From: Rhizobiaceae bacterium
Lineage (GTDB): Bacteria; Pseudomonadota; Alphaproteobacteria; Rhizobiales; Rhizobiaceae
Assembly: GCA_028865845.1 (NCBI GenBank)
Contig: JAGWJK010000160.1
Span: 1 to 7,971 of the forward strand
Length of the DNA: 7,971 bases
Direction of reading: 5' to 3'
A program made the position numbers and the translations under genes. Shown here piece by piece: positions 1 to 5,733 of this stretch; position 1 is the stretch's first letter; each line of letters starts with the position of its first letter. The notes beneath the pieces are model-generated. The model made no database searches, was not told the DNA's origin, and saw nothing but the letters and a program-made list of their open reading frames with translations.

Positions 1-495
1 CGTGCCCGAGCTGTCAGCGCGGTAAACGACGGAGATCGGCGAGGACGGCAGCTTCAGGCTCGGGTTGAGAGCCTTGATGGCAGCGTCGTCCCACTTGGCA
101 ATCTTGCCGAGGAAGATGTCGGCGAGCGTCTTGCCGTCGAGAACGAGTTCGCCCGGCTTTACGCCGTCGATGTTATAGGAAACGACGATACCGCCGGAGA
201 TCATCGGGAACTGGGCAATGCCGTTCTTCTCGAGGTCGGCGTCGCTCATCGGCTTGTCCGAAGCGCCGAATACGATGGTCTTGTCGAGGAGCTGCTTGAT
301 GCCGGCGCCCGAACCGACCGACTGGTAGTTGACGACGTTGTTCGTCGCAGCCTTGTAGCCTTCAGCCCACTTGGACAGAACCGGCGCGATGAAGCTCGAG
401 CCAGCGCCCGAGACGTCAGCAGCCGAAGCCGAAGCGGCCATGGCAGCGATGAAGCCTGCGGTCAGGCAAAGGGTACGGAGTTTCTGGTTAAGCAT
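1..495 (-). CDS. pstS: Phosphate ABC transporter, periplasmic phosphate-binding protein PstS (N-terminal 165 residues; cut by window edge)
   Basis: This is the periplasmic receptor that captures inorganic phosphate and delivers it to the PstCAB importer. Translation on the minus strand from ATG 495-493 gives a signal peptide ([20 protein letters not shown], cleavage probably after the ASASA segment near residue 25). The PstS hallmarks follow: GAGSSF near the mature N-terminus, the phosphate-binding loop [10 protein letters not shown] around residue 60, and [10 protein letters not shown] around residue 78. The family is usually about 340 residues, so roughly half lies beyond position 1. The start is supported by a GAGGAAG ribosome-binding site at about 508-515. 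That site sits in the loop and arm of a small perfect hairpin (TCACT at 503-507, AGTGA at 514-518), which could modulate initiation. A PhoB-site array lies about 125 bp upstream. In rhizobia pstS commonly heads a pstSCAB-phoUB operon, but the downstream genes are not visible here. Confidence 0.95.
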   Translation of the reverse strand, partial: MLNQKLRTLCLTAGFIAAMAASASAADVSGAGSSFIAPVLSKWAEGYKAATNNVVNYQSVGSGAGIKQLLDKTIVFGASDKPMSDADLEKNGIAQFPMISGGIVVSYNIDGVKPGELVLDGKTLADIFLGKIAKWDDAAIKALNPSLKLPSSPISVVYRADSSGT

Positions 496-604
496 GATAG
501 ACTCACTTCCTCGAGTGATGAAACGATGGCGAGCAGGAGTCTGGCGCGAAGCGTTCCGTCAACGAGCAACGTCCACACCTAAATCTCCTGGCGACAAGGA
601 TGCG

Positions 605-658
605 TCTAAAGCGGCAGTGTTTCAGTTTGATGACAGTTTGGTGAAAGGCCAGTGACAC
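605..658 (-). promoter_or_regulatory. PhoB-binding array (tandem Pho boxes) and -10 element of the pstS promoter
   Basis: Read on the minus strand, four 7-bp half-sites occur at exact 11-bp periodicity: GTGTCAC (658-652), CTTTCAC (647-641), CTGTCAT (636-630) and CTGAAAC (625-619). They are separated by 4-bp spacers, two of which are CAAA. The Pho box known from enterobacteria and from Sinorhizobium is CTGTCAT repeated every 11 bp, so this is two adjacent Pho boxes. A possible -10 hexamer TTTAGA (610-605) begins 8 bp after the last half-site. That is the geometry of PhoB-activated promoters in which the box replaces the -35 element. It would give a leader of about 100 nt before pstS. Activation of pstS under phosphate limitation is inferred. 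Confidence 0.85.
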
Positions 659-701
659 AACTTCCGGCATTGAAAACTGACGCAACGCGACCTCAATACA
701 A

Positions 702-733
702 AAGACCGGTGCGCGCTGGGCGGCACCGGTCTT
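702..733 (-). terminator. Rho-independent terminator after the metZ-cupin transcript
   Basis: An 11-bp perfect stem (702-712 pairing with 723-733, core AAGACCGGTG / CACCGGTCTT) encloses a 10-nt loop. On the minus strand it is followed by TTTTGTATT. It begins 45 bp past the stop of the minus-strand cupin gene, so it probably ends that transcript and insulates the pstS promoter. On the plus strand the trailing sequence is TTCATGTTTT, so it could work weakly in that direction, but no plus-strand gene precedes it. Confidence 0.75.
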
Positions 734-777
734 CATGTTTTGATTCAACTCGCGGATATCAGGGATTCGATGCCTTT

Positions 778-1122
778 TTACAGGCGGATCACATAATCCT
801 TTCGAGTCGTTTCAATGACTTCCCAGGTGCCCTTGAAGCCGGGCCTGAGGATCATCCGGTCGCCAGCCCGCAGATGAAAAGCCTCACCATTCTCTGCGGT
901 TACGATCGAATAGCCTGACAGGACGTGGAAATATTCCCACTCGTCATAGACGATCCGCCACTTGCCGGGAGTCGCCTCCCAGATGCCGGCATAGACGCCG
1001 CCGTCGGCCTCCTCGATATTCCAAGTGCTGAACTGCGGCTCGCCGGAAAGGACGCGATCCTCCGCAGGAGCCCCAACTTCGGCCTCGATACCGGCGGTGT
1101 CCAATCGTAAATGTGTTGTCAT
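778..1122 (-). CDS. Small cupin-domain protein (DUF861 / cupin_3 type)
   Basis: The 114-residue protein is a single cupin domain of the compact DUF861 (cupin_3) type. Recognisable parts are the YAGIWEATPGKWRI strand region (about 44-57), the first cupin motif region DEWEYFHVLSG (60-70) and the second, HLRAGDRMILRPGFKGTWEV (83-102). The PGFKGTWEV segment is typical of the family. The full set of cupin metal-binding histidines is not evident, so catalysis cannot be claimed. I chose ATG at 1122-1120 because GGGGGA sits just upstream; an in-frame TTG at 1143 is possible but poorer. Only 32 bp separate it from the stop of the O-acetylhomoserine sulfhydrylase gene, and a terminator follows, so the two genes are probably cotranscribed. 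Its role is unknown; a link to sulfur amino acid metabolism is suggested only by position. Confidence 0.85.
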   Translation of the reverse strand: MTTHLRLDTAGIEAEVGAPAEDRVLSGEPQFSTWNIEEADGGVYAGIWEATPGKWRIVYDEWEYFHVLSGYSIVTAENGEAFHLRAGDRMILRPGFKGTWEVIETTRKDYVIRL

Positions 1123-1154
1123 AAATCCCCCGCCCGTCTCCAAGGTTTCGACCG

Positions 1155-2438
1155 TCAGGCCTTTGCGAGCGCCTGGTCGAGATCTGCGATGATATCCTTG
1201 ACGTCCTCGATGCCGATCGACAAACGAACGACATCCGGACCGGCGCCGGCGGCGACCTTCTGTTCGTCGCTCAGCTGCTTGTGCGTCGTCGAGGCGGGAT
1301 GAATGACGAGCGAGCGCGTGTCGCCGATATTGGCGAGATGCGAGAACAGCTCAAGACCTGCGACGAAGCTCTTGCCGGCCTCATAACCACCCTTCAGACC
1401 AAAGGTGAAGACCGAGCCCGCGCCTTTCGGCGAATAGCGCTGCTGCAGGGCATAGTTCGGATCATCTTCCAGCCCGGCATAGTTCACCCACGCCACCTTG
1501 TCATGACCCTTCAGCCAACGTGCGACGGCGAGCGCGTTGTCGGAATGGCGCTGCATGCGCAGCGGCAGGGTTTCGATGCCCGTCAGGATCATGAAGGCGT
1601 TGAACGGAGAGATGGCCGGGCCGAGATCGCGCAGCCCAAGCACGCGGCAAGCGATGGCAAAGGCAAAATTGCCGAACGTCGCGTGCAGCACGATGCCACT
1701 ATATTCCGGACGCGGCTTCGACAGCATCGGATAATTGCCGGATGCCGACCAGTCGAAGGTGCCGCCGTCGACGATCATGCCGCCCATCGAATTGCCATGG
1801 CCGCCGATGAACTTGGTCAGCGAATGCACGACGATATCGGCTCCGTGTTCCAGCGGGCGGATGAGATAGGGACTTGCCATGGTGTTGTCGACGATCAGCG
1901 GCAGGCCGTGTTTGCGGGCAACCGCTGCGATCGCGGCGATATCGACGAAGGTGCCGCCAGGATTGGCAAGGCTCTCGATGAAGATGCCGCGGGTGCGATC
2001 ATCGATCTGGGCTTCGAAGGAGGATGTATCCGCCGGATCGGCCCAACGCACATGCCAGTCGAAATTCTGGAAGGAATGGCCGAACTGGTTGATCGAGCCG
2101 CCGTAGAGCCGACGCGCGGCGACGAAATTGTCGCCCGGCTGCATGATCGTGTGGAAGACGAGCATCTGGGCGGCATGGCCGGAAGCGACGGCAAGACCTG
2201 CCGTTCCGCCCTCTAGCGCTGCGACGCGTTCCTCGAGCACCGCCTGCGTCGGGTTCATGATGCGGGTATAGATATTGCCGAATTGCTGCAGCCCGAAGAG
2301 AGCCGCGGCGTGATCCGCGTCCTGGAAGACGAAAGAGGTCGTCTGATAGATGGGGGTCGCGCGGGCACCGGTGGTCGGGTCCGGCTGCGCGCCCGCATGG
2401 ATCGCCAGCGTATTAAAACCTGGATTGTTCGCAGTCAT
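1155..2438 (-). CDS. O-acetylhomoserine sulfhydrylase (O-acetylhomoserine aminocarboxypropyltransferase), PLP-dependent
   Basis: The 427-residue cytoplasmic enzyme belongs to the Cys/Met-metabolism PLP family (MetY type, often named metZ in rhizobia). It joins O-acetylhomoserine with sulfide to give homocysteine, the direct-sulfhydrylation route to methionine. Visible landmarks are the N-terminal [20 protein letters not shown], the cofactor phosphate-binding [10 protein letters not shown] (Tyr57, Arg59), the substrate-loop SGHAAQ near 86, VDNT with Asp184 for the pyridine nitrogen, and [10 protein letters not shown] with Lys209 as the Schiff-base lysine. The C-terminal [15 protein letters not shown] and VRLSIGIED blocks are also present. 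Length is normal for the family. The start at 2438 has an excellent GGGAGGAGA site 8-10 bp upstream; an upstream in-frame GTG (2510) would add 24 residues that look non-conserved. The closely related O-succinylhomoserine sulfhydrylase activity cannot be excluded from sequence. No SAM-II riboswitch was recognised upstream. Confidence 0.95.
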   Translation of the reverse strand: MTANNPGFNTLAIHAGAQPDPTTGARATPIYQTTSFVFQDADHAAALFGLQQFGNIYTRIMNPTQAVLEERVAALEGGTAGLAVASGHAAQMLVFHTIMQPGDNFVAARRLYGGSINQFGHSFQNFDWHVRWADPADTSSFEAQIDDRTRGIFIESLANPGGTFVDIAAIAAVARKHGLPLIVDNTMASPYLIRPLEHGADIVVHSLTKFIGGHGNSMGGMIVDGGTFDWSASGNYPMLSKPRPEYSGIVLHATFGNFAFAIACRVLGLRDLGPAISPFNAFMILTGIETLPLRMQRHSDNALAVARWLKGHDKVAWVNYAGLEDDPNYALQQRYSPKGAGSVFTFGLKGGYEAGKSFVAGLELFSHLANIGDTRSLVIHPASTTHKQLSDEQKVAAGAGPDVVRLSIGIEDVKDIIADLDQALAKA

Positions 2439-2535
2439 AAAGTGTCTCCTCCCGTGATTATGCCTTGGGGCGCCGTCCCGAGAACACGAAAGGTTGCCGG
2501 ATAGAACCACGCCGAATCAAAAATCTTGAGCGAGG

Positions 2536-2577
2536 GAGCGCATCCTCTCGTTCAAGACGAGAGGATCATAGCGTCTC
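2536..2577 (-). promoter_or_regulatory. Strong imperfect hairpin upstream of the O-acetylhomoserine sulfhydrylase gene
   Basis: A perfect 9-bp stem (ATCCTCTCG at 2542-2550, CGAGAGGAT at 2558-2566) encloses a 7-nt loop. The stem is extended outward by CGC/GCG and GAG/CTC pairs across a 4-nt and a 1-nt bulge, giving 15 pairs in all. It lies about 100-140 nt before the minus-strand start codon at 2438. No T-run follows on either strand, so it does not look like a classical terminator. It could be a 5'-leader structure, a protein-binding site or part of a small RNA; the transcription start is unknown. Confidence 0.4.
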
Positions 2578-2664
2578 GGAGATGAAAGTTAACCGCGAAC
2601 TTTGCGACGCTTCTCTACTTGCGGAAAAAACATGCCCTCAATCGCCGGTTTGGCGCGATAAATA

Positions 2665-3093
2665 TCAGGCAACCAGACGCGGATATTCGATCGCCGGGCA
2701 GCGGTCCATGACGACCTTCACGCCGGCGGCCTCGGCTCTGGCGGCGGCGGCATCATCCCTGATGCCGAGCTGACCCCAGATGACCGGCGGCAGCGGATCG
2801 AGCATGATCGTTTCCTCGACGACCGAGCGCAGATATTCCGGGGCCCGAAAGACATCGACCATGTCGACGGGTTCGGGAATATCGGACAGATGGCCATAGA
2901 CCCACTGGCCGAGGATTTCCTTGCCGGCCTGGCCGGGATTGACGGGGATGACGCGGTAGCCCCGTGCCATCAAATAGGCCATGACGCCATTGCTTGGGCG
3001 CGCCGGATTGGGAGACGCGCCGACCAGAGCGATCGTCCGCACGGACTGCAATATATCGGCGATATAGGCATCATCATATTGATCATGATTCAT
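2665..3093 (-). CDS. CoA-binding-domain protein (YccU / CoA_binding_2 family)
   Basis: The 142-residue protein is a stand-alone Rossmann-fold CoA-binding domain, the family of E. coli YccU and related to the CoA-binding part of succinyl-CoA synthetase alpha. Visible are the nucleotide-loop VGASPNPARPSNGV (24-37), VIPVNPGQAGKEILG (48-62), the DMVDVFRAPEY strand-turn (77-87), VIWGQLGIRDDAAA (104-117) and the terminal VVMDRCPAIEYPRL with Cys132. All are typical of the family, and length is normal. The start at 3093 has GGAGGG about 7 bp upstream. A -10-like TATAAT on the minus strand (3199-3194) would give a leader of about 90 nt. It is separated from the next minus-strand gene by 226 bp, so it is probably its own unit. 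The molecular function of the family is not established; binding of CoA is a family expectation. Confidence 0.9.
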   Translation of the reverse strand: MNHDQYDDAYIADILQSVRTIALVGASPNPARPSNGVMAYLMARGYRVIPVNPGQAGKEILGQWVYGHLSDIPEPVDMVDVFRAPEYLRSVVEETIMLDPLPPVIWGQLGIRDDAAAARAEAAGVKVVMDRCPAIEYPRLVA

Positions 3094-3500
3094 CTCAGCC
3101 CTCCAGCATCGCGATCGACGCCATGATTGTCGTGCCCTGCAATCTGTTGGCAGGGTCTGTCCAACTCTCTGAATCCAGGATGCTTTCCGGCTTATTATAG
3201 TTCGGTCCGCAAAGGCATCCCACTGTGCATCATCCCTAATGGCGCTGTTCTAGCACCGCACGTAACAAAAAAACATGAATTAATTAAACGCGCCGGCGCA
3301 CATCGACGGGCCTTTGATTTGGGGAGAAAACCGCCGATATTCAATGAAGGCGTGAAAAGGCGCGCAGGATTAGCTGGAGAATGTTTCGGGAAACACCTTG
3401 GCTGCGGAAATGCGTTGCTCACAGCAAGGTTGCCAAACCAGCTTTAATGAACCATTCCGGCGGTTTCGCGTATATAATCATTGGAGTTCGCAGAAGGATC
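3094..3500. other. Gene-free stretch between the CoA-binding gene and the small secreted protein
   Basis: This is a divergent intergenic region of 407 bp. It contains a minus-strand TATAAT (3199-3194) suited to the CoA-binding gene, with no good -35. In that gene's leader there is a 6-bp-stem hairpin (CCCTGC 3135-3140, GCAGGG 3150-3155). A perfect 14-bp inverted repeat, TGTTTC-GG-GAAACA, lies at 3382-3395, and a TATAAT at 3473-3478 precedes the plus-strand gene. Short open frames here lack ribosome-binding sites and recognisable protein features, so I do not call them genes. Confidence 0.55.
3473..3478 (+). promoter_or_regulatory. Candidate -10 element for the small secreted protein gene
   Basis: A TATAAT hexamer within TATATAATCATTGG lies 29-34 bp upstream of the start codon. 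A convincing -35 at 16-18 bp spacing was not found, so this rests on the -10 match alone. Confidence 0.35.
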
Positions 3501-3506
3501 ATGCAG

Positions 3507-3836
3507 ATGAAAAGAACCATTCTCTTGGGTCTCGCAATCCTGTCGGCGACGACGCCGGCGCTGGCGATATCACGCTACAACTCCATGACCTTCACCTGCG
3601 CACAGGCAAGGGCGATCATCAATCGCGAACGGGCCGTGATCATGCGCTACCCCGCCACACGGGTGCGCAACATGACGCTTTATGATCGTTTCGTCTCCGA
3701 CGGTGATGCCTGCGATGTCGGCTTTTACGCCTATCAGGACTATCTGCCTACGAAGGACCGGCCCGACTGCCCTGTTTATATCTGCCGCCCGACAAGCGAT
3801 CTCGACGACGATGATCTGCTTTTCCCGAGGCGCTGA
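3507..3836 (+). CDS. Small secreted four-cysteine protein of unknown function
   Basis: The 109-residue protein starts with a clear Sec signal peptide: Lys-Arg at residues 2-3, a hydrophobic core ILLGLAILSA, and cleavage expected after PALA at residue 20. The mature part of about 89 residues is basic in its first half, with ITCAQARAIINRER-like character around 28-42 (actual FTCAQARA) and several Arg. It ends in an acidic patch (SDLDDDDL, 97-105) followed by PRR. Four cysteines (31, 69, 88, 93) fit two disulfides, so a folded periplasmic or secreted product is likely. I recognise no named domain. ATG 3507 is favoured because AAGG (3494-3497) is 9 bp away; ATG 3501 would be only 3 bp away and would add Met-Gln. 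It is a solitary gene with its own -10 candidate and long gene-free flanks, so context gives no function. Confidence 0.8.
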   Translation: MKRTILLGLAILSATTPALAISRYNSMTFTCAQARAIINRERAVIMRYPATRVRNMTLYDRFVSDGDACDVGFYAYQDYLPTKDRPDCPVYICRPTSDLDDDDLLFPRR

Positions 3837-3991
3837 TCGGCGCGGCATCCGCTCTGCGGCATTTACGCCCGCCCGTAAGCGGCAATCGGGTACGGCATCA
3901 TTTTGCCGCATTCAAGCCGGGCGGCCGCTCGGCAGCGCCGGACTCTCACCCATCATAGCTATTTCCTATTTAGAGTAAAAAAGCGAATTAA

Positions 3992-4123
3992 AGCGCTTTG
4001 AATCGAACCAAAATTTCGTGCTTGATATCGTTCTCGTGAAATGCGGTCTTTGTTCACTGTTCATTCATATATAAATTAGAAAACGCTCACGGTGAATCCG
4101 CGAAATGAGAACCGATTGTGAAC
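3992..4123. repeat. Diverged direct repeat, copy A
   Basis: This copy aligns with 4453-4582 with only two single-base gaps, at about 60% identity by hand count. Exact shared blocks are AGCGCTTTGAAT at the left end, TTTGTTC (4049-4055 here), ATTCA, ATTAGAAA and AAAT-N-AGAAC. The last 15 bases are GAAC-N7-GAAC. Copy A also has perfect 8-bp inverted arms TTGTTCAC (4050-4057) and GTGAACAA (4118-4125). The left end is part of a palindrome AAAGCGCTTT (3990-3999). Confidence 0.7.
4109..4123. promoter_or_regulatory. LexA-box-like direct repeat GAAC-N7-GAAC (copy A)
   Basis: GAAC at 4109-4112 and 4120-4123 are separated by 7 bp (CGATTGT). This is an exact match to the alphaproteobacterial LexA operator, GTTC-N7-GTTC read on the opposite strand. 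A one-mismatch version, GTTC-N7-ATTC, sits at 4052-4066. No SOS gene is adjacent, so the match could be fortuitous; its conservation in the second copy of the repeat is the main support. Confidence 0.4.
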
Positions 4124-4171
4124 AAGCAATGCGTGTAAACAACCAAATTTTGGAAGCATCCCACTCAACAG

Positions 4172-4245
4172 AAAACAATACTCATAAATTCCCATTACTC
4201 TAGCATATTATACGCTCAGTAATTGATTTATGAGAATATTGTTTT
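4172..4245. repeat. AT-rich inverted repeat, 18-bp paired arms
   Basis: The left arm 4172-4189 (AAAACAATA then CTCATAAAT) pairs perfectly with the right arm 4226-4245 (ATTTATGAG, an AA bulge, TATTGTTTT). The loop between them is 36 nt. All 18 pairs match apart from the 2-nt bulge. The right arm ends in a T-rich run, so on the plus strand it might act as a weak terminator. Alternatively it could be a protein-binding site or the remains of a small mobile element. Confidence 0.55.
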
Positions 4246-4286
4246 TGTATACACTGATTTTCGCCCGCCGCGCCCTTTAACAGCTC

Positions 4287-4303
4287 CAGATGCCGCGCAT
4301 CTG
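4287..4303. repeat. Perfect 7-bp inverted repeat with 3-nt loop
   Basis: CAGATGC (4287-4293) and GCATCTG (4297-4303) flank CGC. It lies between the two diverged repeat copies. No T-run follows directly, so it fits a small operator or an RNA hairpin better than a terminator. Confidence 0.4.
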
Positions 4304-4452
4304 ATGAACGACGCTTTTCCCTAGCTCGCTATGTGTAGAGATAATTCTTTTGGGCAATAACTGATCGACTTTTGGCACTCAAACTGGTTACCCGATACAA
4401 CTTCGACGGCTCCGATGCTTTCTCCTGCATGCATTTTCGATAACATTTCCAT

Positions 4453-4582
4453 AGCGCTTTGAATGTTACCAAAGTAACTTTTGTGGCAGGTTCATCGGTC
4501 ATCCGATTTTTGTTCTCTTTTTATTCACGCATTCATTAGAAACATCTTATGGTTGCATTGTAAATCAGAACAAAAAAGGAAC
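4453..4582. repeat. Diverged direct repeat, copy B
   Basis: This is the counterpart of 3992-4123 in the same orientation, 459-461 bp further right. It begins with the same AGCGCTTTGAAT and shares TTTGTTC (4509-4515), ATTCA, ATTAGAAA and AAAT-N-AGAAC. It ends with GAAC-N7-GAAC. Its inverted arms are longer than in copy A: TTTTTGTTCT (4507-4516) pairs perfectly with AGAACAAAAA (4567-4576). The arms are thus kept although their sequence differs between copies. Confidence 0.7.
4568..4582. promoter_or_regulatory. LexA-box-like direct repeat GAAC-N7-GAAC (copy B)
   Basis: GAAC at 4568-4571 and 4579-4582 are separated by AAAAAAG, an exact match to the alphaproteobacterial LexA spacing, at the same place as in copy A. 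The one-mismatch companion GTTC-N7-ATTC is also kept, at 4512-4526. AAGGAACC here is followed by ATG (4593) and a 10-codon open frame, which I do not call a gene. Confidence 0.4.
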
Positions 4583-4748
4583 CTTGAGATCTATGCAATT
4601 TCATAAAATTGCTGTAGTAGCGTAGCGGTGCAACGCCCTCATCCAAGAGCTATTTGTTGCTTTTTGATGTTTTTTCCGGCCAATTGACGCCTCTCAATCC
4701 ACAAATGGCCAAATTTTTGACCCCTATCACCCATTTCTGAGGTTTTTC

Positions 4749-5585
4749 GTGCCCCTTGACGTCATCGTCTTCGTTCTCTTTGGCGCCTTGCTGCATGCGA
4801 CCTGGAACGCGATCATAAAGGCGGGCACTGATAAATCGCTGGATGCCGCGCTGGTTGCAGCCGGCGGCGCGGTCACTGCCCTGCCCTTCCTGGCATTCCT
4901 GCCTTTGCCGGCGGCAGCCGCATGGCCGTTCATTGGCACATCGGCCATTCTGCAGTTCGCTTATTTTCAGTTGGTGGCCGCCGCCTACCGAGCCGGCGAC
5001 ATCGGTCTCGTCTATCCGCTGATGCGCGGCGTCGCACCGTTGATCATCGTCGCAACCAGCGGCTTCATCCTCAAGGAAGCCCTGTCTGGCGGCGCATTGC
5101 TTGGGACGATGACCATCTGCGCCGGTATATTGACGCTCGCCTTCGAAGCCCGCAAAGGCGGGCGGCGGGCCATTACCTTGGCGCTGACCAATGCAGTTGT
5201 CATCGCCACCTACACCTATGTCGACGGCATCGGCGCGCGCCTCTCCGGCAACTCCATATCGTACACATTGTGGATGTCGCTCCTGCCGCCCGTGCTTCTG
5301 TTCGCATGGGCGTTCTCGCAACGAAGCCCCGCGGCGATCGGCTTTCATGTCCGTAAAAACTGGTGGCGCGGCTTGATCGGCGGCGGCGGTTCCATCACCT
5401 CCTATGGCCTCGCGCTGTGGGCCATGACGAAGGCGCCTGTCGCCATGGTCGCGGCACTGCGGGAGACCTCGATTCTGTTCGCGCTCGTCATTTCCGTCGT
5501 GATATTGAAGGAGCGCTCCAGCATCTGGCGCTATCTTGCCGGCGCCATCATTGCGGCGGGCGTGCTGGTTTTGAAGCTCGGGTGA
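4749..5585 (+). CDS. EamA/DMT-family inner-membrane transporter
   Basis: The 278-residue, strongly hydrophobic protein has about ten predicted membrane segments in two homologous EamA halves (about 4-132 and 142-277). This is the drug/metabolite transporter superfamily layout. The characteristic segment at the end of each half is clear: GLVYPLMRGVAPLIIV then ILKEALS (86-112), and KAPVAMVAALRETSILFALV then ILKERSS (228-258). Substrates in this superfamily vary (amino acids, metabolites, drugs) and cannot be told from sequence. The HATWNAIIK N-terminus recalls the subgroup sometimes annotated as phosphonate-utilisation-associated, but this is weak. The start is GTG 4749, since no upstream in-frame ATG exists; TGAGG at 4738-4742 is a modest ribosome-binding site. 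The gene stands alone downstream of the AT-rich region. No clear terminator follows. Confidence 0.88.
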   Translation: MPLDVIVFVLFGALLHATWNAIIKAGTDKSLDAALVAAGGAVTALPFLAFLPLPAAAAWPFIGTSAILQFAYFQLVAAAYRAGDIGLVYPLMRGVAPLIIVATSGFILKEALSGGALLGTMTICAGILTLAFEARKGGRRAITLALTNAVVIATYTYVDGIGARLSGNSISYTLWMSLLPPVLLFAWAFSQRSPAAIGFHVRKNWWRGLIGGGGSITSYGLALWAMTKAPVAMVAALRETSILFALVISVVILKERSSIWRYLAGAIIAAGVLVLKLG

Positions 5586-5692
5586 CAGATAATTTGTCAC
5601 AGAACCGTCGACTAATTTGTGGTATCATAGTACTCCATTATTAACTATATGATTTTGCTTTATAATTTTTCCACTCATCGGAATTCGTTATA

Positions 5693-5721
5693 TTGACCTG
5701 ATTGCCCGTCCGCTTTATAAG
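5693..5721 (+). promoter_or_regulatory. Sigma-70-type promoter of rplM-rpsI
   Basis: TTGACC (5693-5698) and TATAAG (5716-5721) are separated by exactly 17 bp, close to the housekeeping consensus. Transcription would start near 5728, giving a leader of about 118 nt before rplM. Strong constitutive expression would fit a ribosomal protein operon. Confidence 0.75.
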
Positions 5722-5733
5722 CCGCCGCAGATC

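Larger units (their letters stand above)
3837..4748. other. 912-bp AT-rich gene-free region with duplicated elements
   Basis: From about 3960 the base composition shifts to clearly AT-rich, unlike the GC-rich genes on both sides, and it stays so until about 4740. I find no open frame with coding character on either strand. The region holds two diverged direct copies of a 130-bp element (listed separately), each ending in a LexA-like direct repeat. Between them lie a long AT-rich inverted repeat (4172-4245) and a perfect short one (4287-4303). Copy B contains two extra small hairpins: GTTAC-N4-GTAAC (4465-4478, then TTTT) and ATCGG-N4-CCGAT (4494-4507), the latter followed by a T-rich stretch to 4522 and terminator-like. 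A TTGACG at 4684-4689 could be a -35 for the transporter gene, but no good -10 accompanies it. Confidence 0.6.

Noticed and set aside
1281..2216. Long plus-strand open frame opposite the sulfhydrylase gene
   Set aside because: It is antisense to a well-supported enzyme gene, its translation has no recognisable domain, and long antisense frames are expected in GC-rich genes.
2439..2664. SAM-II riboswitch upstream of the O-acetylhomoserine sulfhydrylase gene
   Set aside because: I read the minus strand of the whole interval looking for the conserved stem, the TTGCAGCC-like segment and the pseudoknot strand, and found none. Only a bulged hairpin is present.
2625..2664. Rho-independent terminator after the CoA-binding gene (minus strand)
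   Set aside because: A T6 run exists at 2630-2625, but the nearest hairpin (CGCC/GGCG, 4-5 bp) is separated from it by more than 10 nt, so it is not a convincing terminator.
3127..3447. Short open frames on both strands in the 3094-3500 intergenic region
   Set aside because: They show no ribosome-binding site, signal peptide, domain or codon bias like that of the neighbours.
4593..4625. Ten-codon open frame after copy B (AAGGAACC then ATG)
   Set aside because: A purine-rich stretch precedes it, but ten codons are too few to separate from chance without expression data. It is mentioned only as context for the repeat.
3990..4748. repABC-type replication or plasmid incompatibility region
   Set aside because: The repeats and AT-rich palindromes prompted the idea, but no replication gene is near and the flanks are chromosomal core genes such as rplM-rpsI.
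4650..5600. 316-codon minus-strand open frame opposite the EamA transporter
   Set aside because: The translation is rich in Gln, Arg, Asp and Gly with no family resemblance. The plus-strand frame encodes a clear multi-span membrane protein, so this is its shadow.
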